A model generated the notes under the pieces. The model worked only from the letters and a program-made list of their open reading frames with translations. It did no database searches and was not told where the DNA came from. A stretch of DNA of 64,000 nt from assembly GCA_002428995.1 (NCBI GenBank), contig DIYJ01000014.1, forward strand, positions 70,467-134,466. Reading direction: 5' to 3'. This stretch comes from Flavobacteriales bacterium UBA6057. GTDB lineage: Bacteria > Bacteroidota > Bacteroidia > Flavobacteriales_G > Salibacteraceae. Numbering within the stretch: position 1 is the first letter of the stretch; the number at the start of each line of letters is the position of its first letter. Positions 53,301 through 58,649 of the stretch are shown piece after piece. The translations under genes and the position numbers were made by a program.

Positions 53301-54497
53301 TCGATCTGCGACTCTGTGTTCACCTTCACCATGCCCACGTACACCGATAATTGTGCTGGGTTTGATGTCATCCAGTTTGAGGGTATACCGAGCGGCAACG
53401 CCTATCCTGTAGGAACCACCATCAACCGCTTCGCTGTATCTGACGCCTACGGAAACAGCGACACTTGCTCGTTTGAAGTGCTGCGCTTCGACTTCCCGAC
53501 ACAGGCTGTGGTAGACAGCAATGTAGCGCAGTGTGAAGCCGCGCTGGCCATCATTAGCGCCAACAGTGCCGGAGTGGGCAGCGGTATTTGGACCATCATT
53601 GAAGGAAGCGGAACCATTGCGAACGAAACAGACAACAGCACCACCATTTCAGACCTTCCCACAGGAACAACCCGACTGACCTGGACCATCAGCAATGGGG
53701 TTTGTCCTACGACCATCGACACCATGGACATCGATATCTTCGTTTCACCCTCGGTGGCAAATGTGGGTGGCACTCAGGTGCTGTGTGAATTGGATTCCAC
53801 GACCATCGTAGCGGATGCTCCGGCTATCGGAACAGGAAGCTGGATTTCGCTGAGCAATACGGCCATCATCACCGATCCTAATGCGACTCAGACAACGGTC
53901 ACCAACCTTAGCATTGACGATCACCCCTTCGTGTGGAGGGTGGACAACGGGGTTTGCCCGCCAACCTTCGATACCATCCTGGTGTCCAATAACCCATTCC
54001 CACAGATCTTCACCTCCGAGGACAGGAATGTGTTCTTCCCGACTTCAGTATCGATTGAGGTGTTCTACGATTTAGGGGCTACGTTCAATTGGGAGCCAAA
54101 GACAGACATTGTAAACGACACGCTTGAAACTGCAATCGCAGCCCCGGAGAACACCACGACCTACCGCATTACAGTGACAAGCGAAGCGGGTTGTTCCTCC
54201 GTGGATAGCACCACTGTATTTGTAGACCGGGAGTTGGAAATCCCCACCGCCTTTACACCGAACAGCGACAACTTCAACGATTTCTGGAACATCAAGGAGC
54301 TCGAGCATTATCCAAACTGTAAAGTAGAAGTAGTAGACCGAAGCGGCAACCGGGTGTTCTACTCAGAAGGCTACAACACTCCATGGGACGGAACGAACAA
54401 CGGAGAAAGCCTGAAGCCAGACAGCTACTTCTTCATTGTTAACCTGGGCGTTGGCAGCATCGCACCGATCACCGGTTCTGTAACGATCATAAAATGA
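38331..54497 (+). CDS. Giant T9SS type B adhesin with kelch, LamG, SprB and 47 HYR-like repeats
   Basis: A 5388-residue surface protein that starts with TTG (no in-frame ATG fits) and a signal peptide (LLLLVAFVLLSHVSKSQ). Domains: six kelch repeats (about 35-317), a LamG-like jelly roll (318-545), one degenerate HYR-like unit (about 555-632), six SprB repeats (633-1095), 25 HYR-like units in A-B-C order (1096-3110), 22 diverged units (3111-4893), two classical HYR domains (4894-5047), Ig/PKD-like strands, and a gliding-motility-type C-terminal domain (EIPTAFTPNSDNFNDFWNIK). Each HYR-like unit has two Cys, probably a disulfide. The type B domain suggests T9SS export, helped by the next gene. 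It overlaps that gene by 4 bp. Function, adhesion or gliding, is inferred. Confidence 0.93.
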   Translation: MNLLRLSYKAEKLLLLVAFVLLSHVSKSQVWGSSSGVPAGLAQHTAVVGANGLVYVFGGWDGSTLSDSLYIFNPSTNSWATGANYPTSSRGLTSALGSDGLIYGFSGFDGSVTTSCHRYDPGADTWTAIANIPSGVWQSDAVAYGNKIYVSGGEGATGSLQIYDIPSNSWSSGASLPGSGTHQHESVAFGGNIYLVAGADGGSYGSTKLPVYIYDTAANSWSTGASMDTGRFQPGAVVNTAGEIYVFGGSSSGINEGGTYYSSVEIYDIANDTWSIGTPMPTAAGETQAVLVDGEVYVIGGYNGSNYATTVASSPIDPQNALDFDGTDDHVEIPHNSALNLSSAWSMEAWIRPDTNNSAWQAIISKGVSPRAASIWQYQNKLQVWFDPIGLVIESSASLTLGEWVHVAATYSSNTLRLYINGQLDSSTVTASNPDVNTSSSMYFGQRGDNNLFFNGRLDEVRIWSTERTAAEVQTFYQCEVSSSFTDLIAYYSFNNPDAGSNETNTNDTVLADTSGNGHDGVLRNFALADSSSNWVDQADSISGNCDPNADVDPPVVLPFSSVTLQLDGTGSATLTTAAADSATNDAGSGINSLSLSQTIFGCGDIGTQTVTLYAVDNLGYSDSATFNVVVVDTGTINATAVVDSTLDCFGDSDAQVSVSATGGTPTYTYLWNTTETNQAETALAAGTYSVTVTDANGCTDSTSITVTEPSALALSMSSTQVICYQDGSATASVSGGTTGYTYLWSNGATSALNFGIEAGTYTVTIDDANSCGTLTDSVTVTNGSTVPIVSITSNTSTCPGLTTGSLTATGTSGFGTPYTFAWSNATNEISSSTSTISGLAAGTYTISLTDNAGCGPFLASATVATASNPVASASETTAITCNGAMDGQATASATSGTTPYTYSWNTSETNALETNLDAGTYSVTITDQNGCTDSASVTLSEPAVLIATAMVDSNASCNGFADGGATVSETGGTSGYDYIWSNGDTTAAVSGLAAGPYSVTVTDANGCTDSASVTITEPDVLVASINLDSNVSCVGFSDGGATAMQTGGTSTYSYSWSNSVVADHITGVAIGTYSVTITDANSCTDSASITIVVGDNTSPTAVAVDTTIYLDGSGAASVTSAEIGYGSSDNCSINSLSLDDSTFNCSDTGANTVTLTVIDNNGNSSNTTATVTVLDTTSPSAVAIDTTIYLDASGEASLTAAQIGYGSTDNCSIASLSIGQTAFDCTNVGTVPVLLTVLDPSGNQDTMTSTVTVLDTVSPVAMANDTTIYLDGSGTISVTAAEIDDGSYDSCGIASLSLDSTTFDCSETGVNVVTLTVTDNNGNVNTTTANVTVEDTTAPGAMAADTTVYVDGSGNISVTAAQIGYASTDNCSIVSLSLNDSNFDCSDAGSIVNVTLTVVDASGNSSTDVSAITVNDSTSPSAVAADTTIYLDANGDVSLTAAQIGYASSDNCSVASMTIGQTDFDCSDVGSAVSVLLTVTDPSGNQDTASASVTVLDTVSPTVTTNDTTIYLNGSGTISVTAAEINDGSYDSCGIASMVLDSTDFNCSETGVNVVTLTVTDNNGNVSTGTANVTVLDTTAPAAMAVDTTLYLDGTGAASVTAAQIGYASSDNCAIVSLSLNDSTFDCSDAGSIVNVTLTVVDASGNSATDVSAVTVNDSTSPAAAAADTTIYLDANGDASLTAAQIGYASSDNCSVVSMTISQTDFDCSDVGSAVSVLLTVTDPSGNQDTASASVTVLDTISPTVITNDTTIYLNGSGTISVTAAEINDGSYDSCGIASMVLDSTDFDCSETGVNVVTLTVTDNNGNVSTGTANVTVLDTTAPAAMAADTTLYLDANGDASVTAAQIGYASSDNCAIVSLSLNDSTFDCSDAGSIVNVTLTVVDASGNSSTDVSAVTVNDSTSPAAVAADTTIYLDANGEASLTAAQIGYASSDNCSIVSLSLNDSTFDCSDAGSTLSILLTVADPSGNQDTASASVTVLDTVSPTVITNDTTIYLGGSGTISVTAAEINNGSYDSCGIASVVLDSTDFDCSETGINVVTLTVTDNNGNASTGTANVTVLDTTSPAAVAADTTIYLDANGDASVTAAQIGYGSSDNCSIVSLSLNDSTFDCSDAGSIVNITLTVVDASGNSSTDVSAVTVNDSTSPSAVAADTTIYLDANGDASLTAAQIGYASSDNCSVASMTISQTDFDCSNVGSVVSVLLTVTDPSGNQDTASASVTVLDTVSPTVITNDTTIYLNGLGSISVTASEINDGSYDSCGIASMVLDSTDFDCSETGVNVVTLTVTDNNGNVSTGTANVTVLDTTSPAAMAADTTLYLDGTGAASVTAAQLGYASDDNCSIVSLSLNDSNFDCSDAGSIVNVTLTVVDASGNSSTDVSAITVNDSTAPSAVAADTTIYLDANGDASLTAAQLGYASSDNCSVASMTISQTDFDCSDVGSAVSVLLTVTDPSGNQDTASASVAVLDTVSPTVITNDTTIYLGGSGTISVTAAEINNGSYDSCGIASMVLDSTTFDCSETGVNVVTLTVTDNNGNISTGTANITVLDTTAPAAMAVDTTLYLDGTGAASVTAAQIGYASDDNCSIVSLSLNDSTFDCSDAGSIVNVTLTVVDASGNSSTDVSAITVSDSTSPAAVAVDTTIYLDANGDAALTAAQIGYASSDNCAIVSLSLDDSTFNCSDAGSTVNVILTVVDPSGNQDTAVAAVTVLDTVSPVVVTNDTTIYLNGSGTISVTAAEINNGSYDSCGIASMVLDSTNFDCSETGVNVVTLTVTDNNGNVSTGTANVTVLDTTSPAAMAADTTIYLDANGDASVTAAQIGYASADNCSIVSLSLNDSIFDCPDAGSTVNVTLTVVDASGNSSTDVSAITVNDSTAPSAVAADTTIYLDANGDVSLTAAQLGYASSDNCSVASMTISQTDFDCSDVGSAVSVLLTVTDPSGNQDTASASVTVLNTVSPTVITNDTTIYLNGSGTISITAAEINDGSYDSCGIASMVLDSTDFDCGETGVNVVTLTVTDNNGNVSTGTANVTVVDTTSPAAVAADTTIYLDANGNAAVTAAQIGYASSDNCSIVSLSLNDSTFDCSDVGSAVNLTLTVVDASGNASTDMASITILDTIAPTTIAQDITAYLDNSGSVTITTAQIDNGSYDSCGIQSLALDTSTFDCAAIGILQTVVLTATDVNGNSSSDQAQVTVLDTTSPEAIVRNISIFLDASGMAQIAADTLDSASADNCQIDSIAISQTDFGCNEAGTIVPVTFYAFDASGNVDSAVAQVTVSDTVSPVVQTQNLTVYLDSLGAASITAVQVDNGSYDSCGVASLSLDQSSFDCSHVGNNTVTLTVTDVNGNTATDTAIITVIDTIAPTILSQDITVALDSFGAASITAAMISSGTWDSCGIASIDIDSSSFSCDAAGDTIPVVITATDVNGNVATDSALVTIIDTIAPLVVTRNLTVALDSQGLAVVDPNAVDSASTDACGIASLVLSTDSFNCGHIGAPVSITLTVTDSNGNSSSGSASITVIDTIAPEVITQDLTVYLDASGAASITTGEIDNGSSDACGIASYALDISAFNCSDAGDTVTVELTVTDVNGNQNSDTALVSVLDTLPPTVLTQNIDVYLDSLGSASITVAQVNNGSTDNCTIDTLFLDMDEFSCAEVGSNTVQLTVVDIFGNSASANATVTVFDTIAPVVLVEADTAYLDANGMLTLTAAQFDQGTWDSCGVAGTVIDTSAFDCAAADSTYTIVFTATDVNGNSASTSTTITVLDTLPPSANAQDITVYLDASGSATILPAQVDNGSADNCSIDSLALSLSSFSCSNTDTAVSVLLYVFDPSGNTDTAEAFVTVIDSIAPTVVTQNIDVYLDPFGEATLLPQMVDNGSFDVCGIDTMFVDSSNLTCANLGIPLTVTLTVVDSSGNSSSETAIINTLDTVPPEAVAQNLTVYLDSNGSATITADSVDGGTSGLCSIDSIGISISSFDCNDAGDTVSIVFSAFDQSMNQDTAHADIYVLDTIGPEVLPFASLDVYLDATGSASITPQMADSASNDACGIDSLWLDTASFGCENLGTPVIATLSARDVNGNTWSATTTVHVLDTVAPDVQVFNQVMLGLDSAGNATLTVAMVDSASSDACGIQSLVLDTSSFTCASAGDTIPVTLTATDSSGNTSSAATSVIILDTIAPAVFTQDITVALDSMGAATIVAAQIDSGSSDACGILSYALDIDNFSCLEAGTSVDVVLTVTDVNGNSASDTAMVTIIDTIAPIVLTQNITIALDASGLASITADSINNGTSDACGIASLSIDSSNFSCENLFNPVTVTLTATDSNGNVDSNTAIVTVIDDLAPQVVTQDLTVYLDSSGNASILPDSVDNGSSDNCDIESMSLDISAFSCNDIANNPVEVILTVSDTSGNSDTASSQITVLDTIAPEVITQDLTVYLDANGTASITANDVDNGSNDACGIATLSIDSSTFNCSNLDATVTVTLTATDQNGNSNSDTAIVTILDTISPQAVAQNITIQLDSFGLAVIDADSINNGSSDNCSIDSIAISVDSFTCADVSAPVQVTLTVMDQSGNSDDATAFVTVEDMIAPVVHMQNDTVYLDVNGQISIQPSNVDSGSWDSCGIASYTLDTSNFDCGNLFNPVTVTMTVMDVNGNSNSGSSTVVVEDTLAPNTIAQDLTIQLDSFGLAVITADSVDNGSDDNCSIASLTLDIDSFDCGDVGTPVTVNLVTTDQSGNTDTAQATITVEDLIAPQVITQDITVYLDASGSAIIAPDSIDNGSWDSCGIALLELDSFEYSCANLNAPLTVTLKATDVNGNSDSTTAIVTVLDTLAPTVLATPDTFYLDTNGGYTVNYQLVDAGSFDNCAIETMYLSDSTFDCTVADSTFDVWLVAIDSSGNDDSVQVALTFLDTLLPEIVCPDDILVDNDPGQCGAVVNFNLPQATDNCSIDSTVQIDTTGLVSGSTFPVGITTLTFVAYDPSGNTDTCSFSIEVQDVEDPVISCPSDTSICDSVFTFTMPTYTDNCAGFDVIQFEGIPSGNAYPVGTTINRFAVSDAYGNSDTCSFEVLRFDFPTQAVVDSNVAQCEAALAIISANSAGVGSGIWTIIEGSGTIANETDNSTTISDLPTGTTRLTWTISNGVCPTTIDTMDIDIFVSPSVANVGGTQVLCELDSTTIVADAPAIGTGSWISLSNTAIITDPNATQTTVTNLSIDDHPFVWRVDNGVCPPTFDTILVSNNPFPQIFTSEDRNVFFPTSVSIEVFYDLGATFNWEPKTDIVNDTLETAIAAPENTTTYRITVTSEAGCSSVDSTTVFVDRELEIPTAFTPNSDNFNDFWNIKELEHYPNCKVEVVDRSGNRVFYSEGYNTPWDGTNNGESLKPDSYFFIVNLGVGSIAPITGSVTIIK
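40227..41615 (+). repeat. Six SprB-type repeats inside the giant adhesin
   Basis: Units of about 75-80 residues each contain a Cys near the start, a W-N or W-S strand (YLWNTTETNQ, YLWSNGATS, YIWSNGDTT), then GTYSVTVTDANGC. These are the repeats that name SprB, the gliding adhesin of Flavobacterium. Confidence 0.85.
41616..47660 (+). repeat. Higher-order tandem repeat: 25 HYR-like units in A-B-C triplets
   Basis: Units of 80 or 81 residues come in three types. A ends in VVDASGNS..DVSA, B in DPSGNQDTASASV, C has DGSYDSCGIAS and DNNGNVSTGTANV. The triplet A (81) + B (81) + C (80) is 242 residues or 726 bp. Marker positions in B lie at 42060, 42786, 43512, 44238, 44964, 45690, 46416 and 47142, all exactly 726 apart. 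The seven triplets from 42336 to 47417 therefore have no net indel. Confidence 0.95.
47661..53009 (+). repeat. 22 diverged HYR-like units following the higher-order block
   Basis: Mean unit length is about 81 residues, each with the D-[T/x]-[I/V/L]-[A/S/P]-P start (DTIAPTTIAQD, DTTSPEAIVRN, DTVSPVVQTQN and so on) and two Cys. The A-B-C register is not maintained; sequences differ far more than in the preceding block. Confidence 0.85.
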
Positions 54498-55486
54498 GTG
54501 CACTGAAACACATATTGCCCTTTCTGTTCCTGCTTATTGCGATGAGCGGGCAGTCACAGCAGGTGTATCGATTCAGTCAGTATTTGCAGAATCTGTACAT
54601 CCTCAACCCTGCTTCAGCAGGAGTGAATGACTACATGGACCTGAGCATGAGCTACCGCAAGCAATGGGTAGGCATCAACAACAGTCCGACTACGGTTTAT
54701 GCGAGCCTGAATACGGCACTTGGCAAAAAGACCAGGGTAAACGCGAAGGAATCGTCCATGCGGATCAGTACACCAACCACCTATGATCAATACGAGCGCA
54801 AGTCATTCCATGCCCTTGGAGGATACGTAGCCAATGATTCCTATGGTGCATTTGGCATTACCCTGATTGGAGCTTCCTACGCCTTTCACCTTCCCTTGAG
54901 CAAATCACACACCATCAGCTTCTCGCCCAGCGTAGCCTACTTTGCCACGAGCTTCGATCAGAACAAGGCCAAGGTTGAAATAGCAGGTGATCCTACGTAT
55001 GCGAGCTATGTGGGACAAAGCGACCAAAGCCACCGACTGGATGTAAACCTCTCGTTCTGGTTCTACCACGCCCGCTACTTCCTTGGTTACAGCTCAGATC
55101 AGCTCATGCAGGACCGACTGGAACTCTCCAACCAGATCACCTTCAGCGAAGTTCAGGCCCAGCACAACCTGATTGCCGGCTATCGCTTCCGAATCCGAAA
55201 TGCTTTCGTGCTGACACCCAGTGTCATGGCGCGCTACACGGTAGACCAACCGCTAGGTGCAGACTTCAACCTGCGACTCGACTACGAAGACCGGATTTGG
55301 GGAGGCATGTCCTACCAAACGGGGAACAACCTGATTGTGATGGCAGGATTGTATGTCTCCAACACGCTGCGAGTCGGATACAGTTTTGACTATGCGTTCA
55401 CCACGCTGAAGCAATACCGCAACATCGGTACGCACGAAGTAATGATCGGTCTGAACCTGTTCAACAAAGAGAAGGTCGTATTCTAA
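54494..55486 (+). CDS. PorP/SprF-family outer membrane protein
   Basis: A 330-residue protein of the PorP/SprF family, predicted as an outer-membrane beta barrel. The conserved N-terminal region follows the signal peptide: YRFSQYLQNLYILNPASAGV and SMSYRKQWVGI. PorP/SprF proteins help anchor or export T9SS type B surface proteins, such as SprB in Flavobacterium. Here the gene overlaps the adhesin stop by 4 bp (ATGA), strong evidence for a dedicated pair. It overlaps the OmpA gene by 1 bp (TAATG). Confidence 0.92.
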   Translation: MSALKHILPFLFLLIAMSGQSQQVYRFSQYLQNLYILNPASAGVNDYMDLSMSYRKQWVGINNSPTTVYASLNTALGKKTRVNAKESSMRISTPTTYDQYERKSFHALGGYVANDSYGAFGITLIGASYAFHLPLSKSHTISFSPSVAYFATSFDQNKAKVEIAGDPTYASYVGQSDQSHRLDVNLSFWFYHARYFLGYSSDQLMQDRLELSNQITFSEVQAQHNLIAGYRFRIRNAFVLTPSVMARYTVDQPLGADFNLRLDYEDRIWGGMSYQTGNNLIVMAGLYVSNTLRVGYSFDYAFTTLKQYRNIGTHEVMIGLNLFNKEKVVF

Positions 55487-58400
55487 TGAAAAGAACCTGG
55501 CTTCCTTTCCTGTTTTTGTTCGCTTTTGTGCGCCTCAGCGGCCAGGAGGCTCAGTACGAGTTTCGCGAAGTGGAGAAGCTCGGGGCCAACGTAAACTCGG
55601 AGTATGAAGAGTCTGCGCCTTTTGTGGTCAAGGAAACCGGCATGCTCTATTTCACGCGGGCACTTCATCCTGATAACAATGGCGGTGAAGGTGCAGGCCA
55701 GGACATCTGGATGAGCCCGATGATCGGAGAAGAGCGATTTGGTGTAGCTACCAACGAGTTTCCTGCGCTCAACAATCAACTCAACAACGCAGTAGTTGGA
55801 GCGTCAGCCAGCGGGAAGCGCCTGTTTATGCTGAGTACCTACCAGAAGAAGCTGAACCTCCAAAAGGGTTTCTCCTATGCCTACGCTTCGGATGGAAAGA
55901 CTTTTCCAAGACCTACAGAACTTCCGATTGAAGGGCTCGTGATCAAAAGCGACTTCTACGGAGGTAGCATGCATTCAAGCGGAGGAACATTGATTCTCTC
56001 TATGGAATCCAAAAACTCGCTTGGAGAGGAAGACCTCTATGTTTCCTTCAAACTGAGCGAGACGGAATGGTCAAAACCGCTGCACCTTGGAGACAGTATC
56101 AACTCAACCGGCTACGAGATCTCACCTTTTCTTTCGGAAGACAAAAAGGTGCTCTTTTTTGCTTCCAACAGAGTGGGTGGCATGGGAGACTGCGACATCT
56201 ACTACGCGGAACGCTTAGACTCTACCTGGACCAACTGGTCAAAGCCGGTGAACCTTGGAGCTCCGGTCAACTCAAGTGGTTTCGATGCCTTTCCCTTTGT
56301 TGCAGGTGAGTGGGTCTATTTTGCCAGTAACCGGGGAGCAGATTTCAGCGACCTCTACCGCGCAAGAAACGAGCAGTTCTTCGTTCCGGTTGACACCATG
56401 AAGCTGGCGTTTCAAACGTCCACTTATAAGCCCAAAAACCTGACGGTAACTGTCAAGGATGGGGAGGACAACGAACTCGGCACCTTCTTCTCAGACACCT
56501 CCAATACGGTAGAGATTTCAGGCCTGGCCAAAAACCGGAAATACAAGATTGAACCGCAACACGAGCTCATCGACCCGCAGTACCTTGACGCTTATGTCCT
56601 GAACGAGAATAACGAACCCGTAGAGGCCCTGGCGTTTGATGAAAGCGGAGCGATGGAGTTACAGGCGCAACCAAAATCGGCCCTCAACAAAAAGAAGCCG
56701 GTTGTAATCCCTGAGCCAAAGCTGGCAGCGAGAGGAGTTTTTGAATTTAACCGCGAACCCGTCCGCTACCTCACCCTTGCGCTGGTAGACTCCAACGAGT
56801 TGGTGAGTCAATACACCATGACGGACGAACGAGGACAGTTCGCATTTGCGGAGACCAATTCGGATATCGTCTTCTACATCCAGACCCTGACCGAGCTGAA
56901 CTATATCTCCGAAAAGGGAGACCTGTATTTCATTGACGACAATGATCGCAAGCTCTTCAAGTCGCAGATGATCCGTACGGGTTTGTTTGAACACCGGGAA
57001 CTGACCGAAACGGAACTGGCTCAGCTCAGCATGCTGAAGGAATTGCAGGCCAACGCCAGGAAAAACAAGCAGGTGCAACCCAGCGCGGGAGTATTTAAAT
57101 ACAAGGACCTGCCGAAAGAGGGCGTCATACTCTACCTGGTGGATGAAAACGACAACGTCATCGAAACGGTAACCACCGATGAAAACGGTGAATTCCAATT
57201 CAAGAAGCTGAAGCCAGATCAAGGCTTCTCTATCCGGGTAGCTGACGCGGAAGACACTGATCTGAATGCCAGTGGTTTGATCTACTTCCTAGATCAGGAA
57301 GGCAACGAGGTCAACATCATGCAGAAAACGGAAGACCTGCAAACCTTCGTTTACGAACCCCTCGATCCACAACTGCAGTCAGGACTGCGCCTGCTGGAAG
57401 AAGAGGACATGCAGCTGGTGATCCAGGAGCAGTTTGTATTTACTGCTGGGGTGTTCAAGTACGAAAACCTTCCACGATCCGGTATCACGCTCACGCTGCT
57501 GGATGAAAACGACAATCCTATTGAAACGGTCACCACCAATGAAAAGGGTCAGTTCATCTTCTCCATGCTGCGCGAAGGGCAGAACTATTCGATCCAGGTG
57601 AACGGGATCGATGACTTTGAAATGTCCCAGACACAGATCTACCTCGTGGGCAACAAGGGCCAGATCGTAAAGGCCAACGAAGCAGCATCAGGAGAACAAA
57701 CCTTCGAGTTCAACACCCTGCAACCAGATTATTTCTTCAGCCTTCAGCAGGTGAACGAAGGCAAGACGCTGGACATGATCACGGAAAGCTTCAAGGATGT
57801 TGAAGGAACCTTTCGCTATGCCAACCTCCCCAAACAAGGGGTTACGCTTTACCTTGTGGACGAAAACGACAACATCATCGACTCCGTTGTGACCAGTGAA
57901 GACGGTTCATTCAAGTTTGAAAAACTGGCGAAGGACCTCAACTACTCCATCCGACTCGCGGTGGAAGATGAAGGCTTCCTGGATGCCGCCTCCTTCCTGA
58001 TGAAAAACGAGGATCAGCAAGAGATCGTAGCCGCGCAGGCAGAAGATGGTGGGTTCGACTTCAGCGTATTGCCCCGGGATGGAGCCAGCCTCACTGGGAT
58101 GGCACAGGGTGACGGTTCCTCTTTGGATGCAGGAAAATATGTTGTGAACAACACGGACCAAAAAACACCAGCTCCAAGACCGGTTCCCGTATCAACAAAG
58201 GAGCCGATCAAGCGAAGTGGCCCTACCCTTCCGCAGTCTACGGATATGATCATGAACAACGAATTGAAGATGGCTTCCATCTACTTTCAGTTCAGCAGCA
58301 TTCGATTGAGCGACCGAGATCGCTTCAGGCTCAATCGGGAAGTGGTAGCCGCTGCCCGCAGAAGTGGACAACCCATTTTGTTACTGGGTTATTCCTGCGA

Positions 58401-58599
58401 CCTTGGTTCGAGCGCCAAAAACCAGGAAACATCCGCTATGAGAGCCTCCGTGATCAAAGAGTTTTTGATTGGAATGGGCATTCCTGAGTCTCAAATAGAG
58501 GTGCATGCCGTGGGCGATGCTGTAGCCAACAAGGATAACATGACTCCTCAAGAGCGCGCTTTGAGCCGCAGGGTCGATATTTTCCACCTCGCGCCTTGA
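55486..58599 (+). CDS. OmpA-family peptidoglycan-binding protein with PD40 and four Cna B-like repeats
   Basis: A 1037-residue protein. A signal peptide (LPFLFLFAFVRLSG) is followed by a PD40-type propeller (about 30-310; FFASNRVGGMGDCDIYYAE, VYFASNRGADFSDLYRA). Then come four related units about 118-120 residues apart that begin near residues 415, 533, 653 and 774 (GVFEFNREPVRYL, GVFKYKDLPKEGV, GVFKYENLPRSGI, GTFRYANLPKQGV), each with LVDENDN. The OmpA domain (about 920-1037) has RDRFRLNREVVAAARR and ALSRRVDIFHL. It would tie the outer membrane apparatus to peptidoglycan, like PorE-type proteins. It is last in the adhesin operon. Confidence 0.9.
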   Translation: MKRTWLPFLFLFAFVRLSGQEAQYEFREVEKLGANVNSEYEESAPFVVKETGMLYFTRALHPDNNGGEGAGQDIWMSPMIGEERFGVATNEFPALNNQLNNAVVGASASGKRLFMLSTYQKKLNLQKGFSYAYASDGKTFPRPTELPIEGLVIKSDFYGGSMHSSGGTLILSMESKNSLGEEDLYVSFKLSETEWSKPLHLGDSINSTGYEISPFLSEDKKVLFFASNRVGGMGDCDIYYAERLDSTWTNWSKPVNLGAPVNSSGFDAFPFVAGEWVYFASNRGADFSDLYRARNEQFFVPVDTMKLAFQTSTYKPKNLTVTVKDGEDNELGTFFSDTSNTVEISGLAKNRKYKIEPQHELIDPQYLDAYVLNENNEPVEALAFDESGAMELQAQPKSALNKKKPVVIPEPKLAARGVFEFNREPVRYLTLALVDSNELVSQYTMTDERGQFAFAETNSDIVFYIQTLTELNYISEKGDLYFIDDNDRKLFKSQMIRTGLFEHRELTETELAQLSMLKELQANARKNKQVQPSAGVFKYKDLPKEGVILYLVDENDNVIETVTTDENGEFQFKKLKPDQGFSIRVADAEDTDLNASGLIYFLDQEGNEVNIMQKTEDLQTFVYEPLDPQLQSGLRLLEEEDMQLVIQEQFVFTAGVFKYENLPRSGITLTLLDENDNPIETVTTNEKGQFIFSMLREGQNYSIQVNGIDDFEMSQTQIYLVGNKGQIVKANEAASGEQTFEFNTLQPDYFFSLQQVNEGKTLDMITESFKDVEGTFRYANLPKQGVTLYLVDENDNIIDSVVTSEDGSFKFEKLAKDLNYSIRLAVEDEGFLDAASFLMKNEDQQEIVAAQAEDGGFDFSVLPRDGASLTGMAQGDGSSLDAGKYVVNNTDQKTPAPRPVPVSTKEPIKRSGPTLPQSTDMIMNNELKMASIYFQFSSIRLSDRDRFRLNREVVAAARRSGQPILLLGYSCDLGSSAKNQETSAMRASVIKEFLIGMGIPESQIEVHAVGDAVANKDNMTPQERALSRRVDIFHLAP

Positions 58600-58649
58600 C
58601 ACTGACGTGACACAAAAAATGCTGGTCAAAATCAATTTCGCGCCCACAT

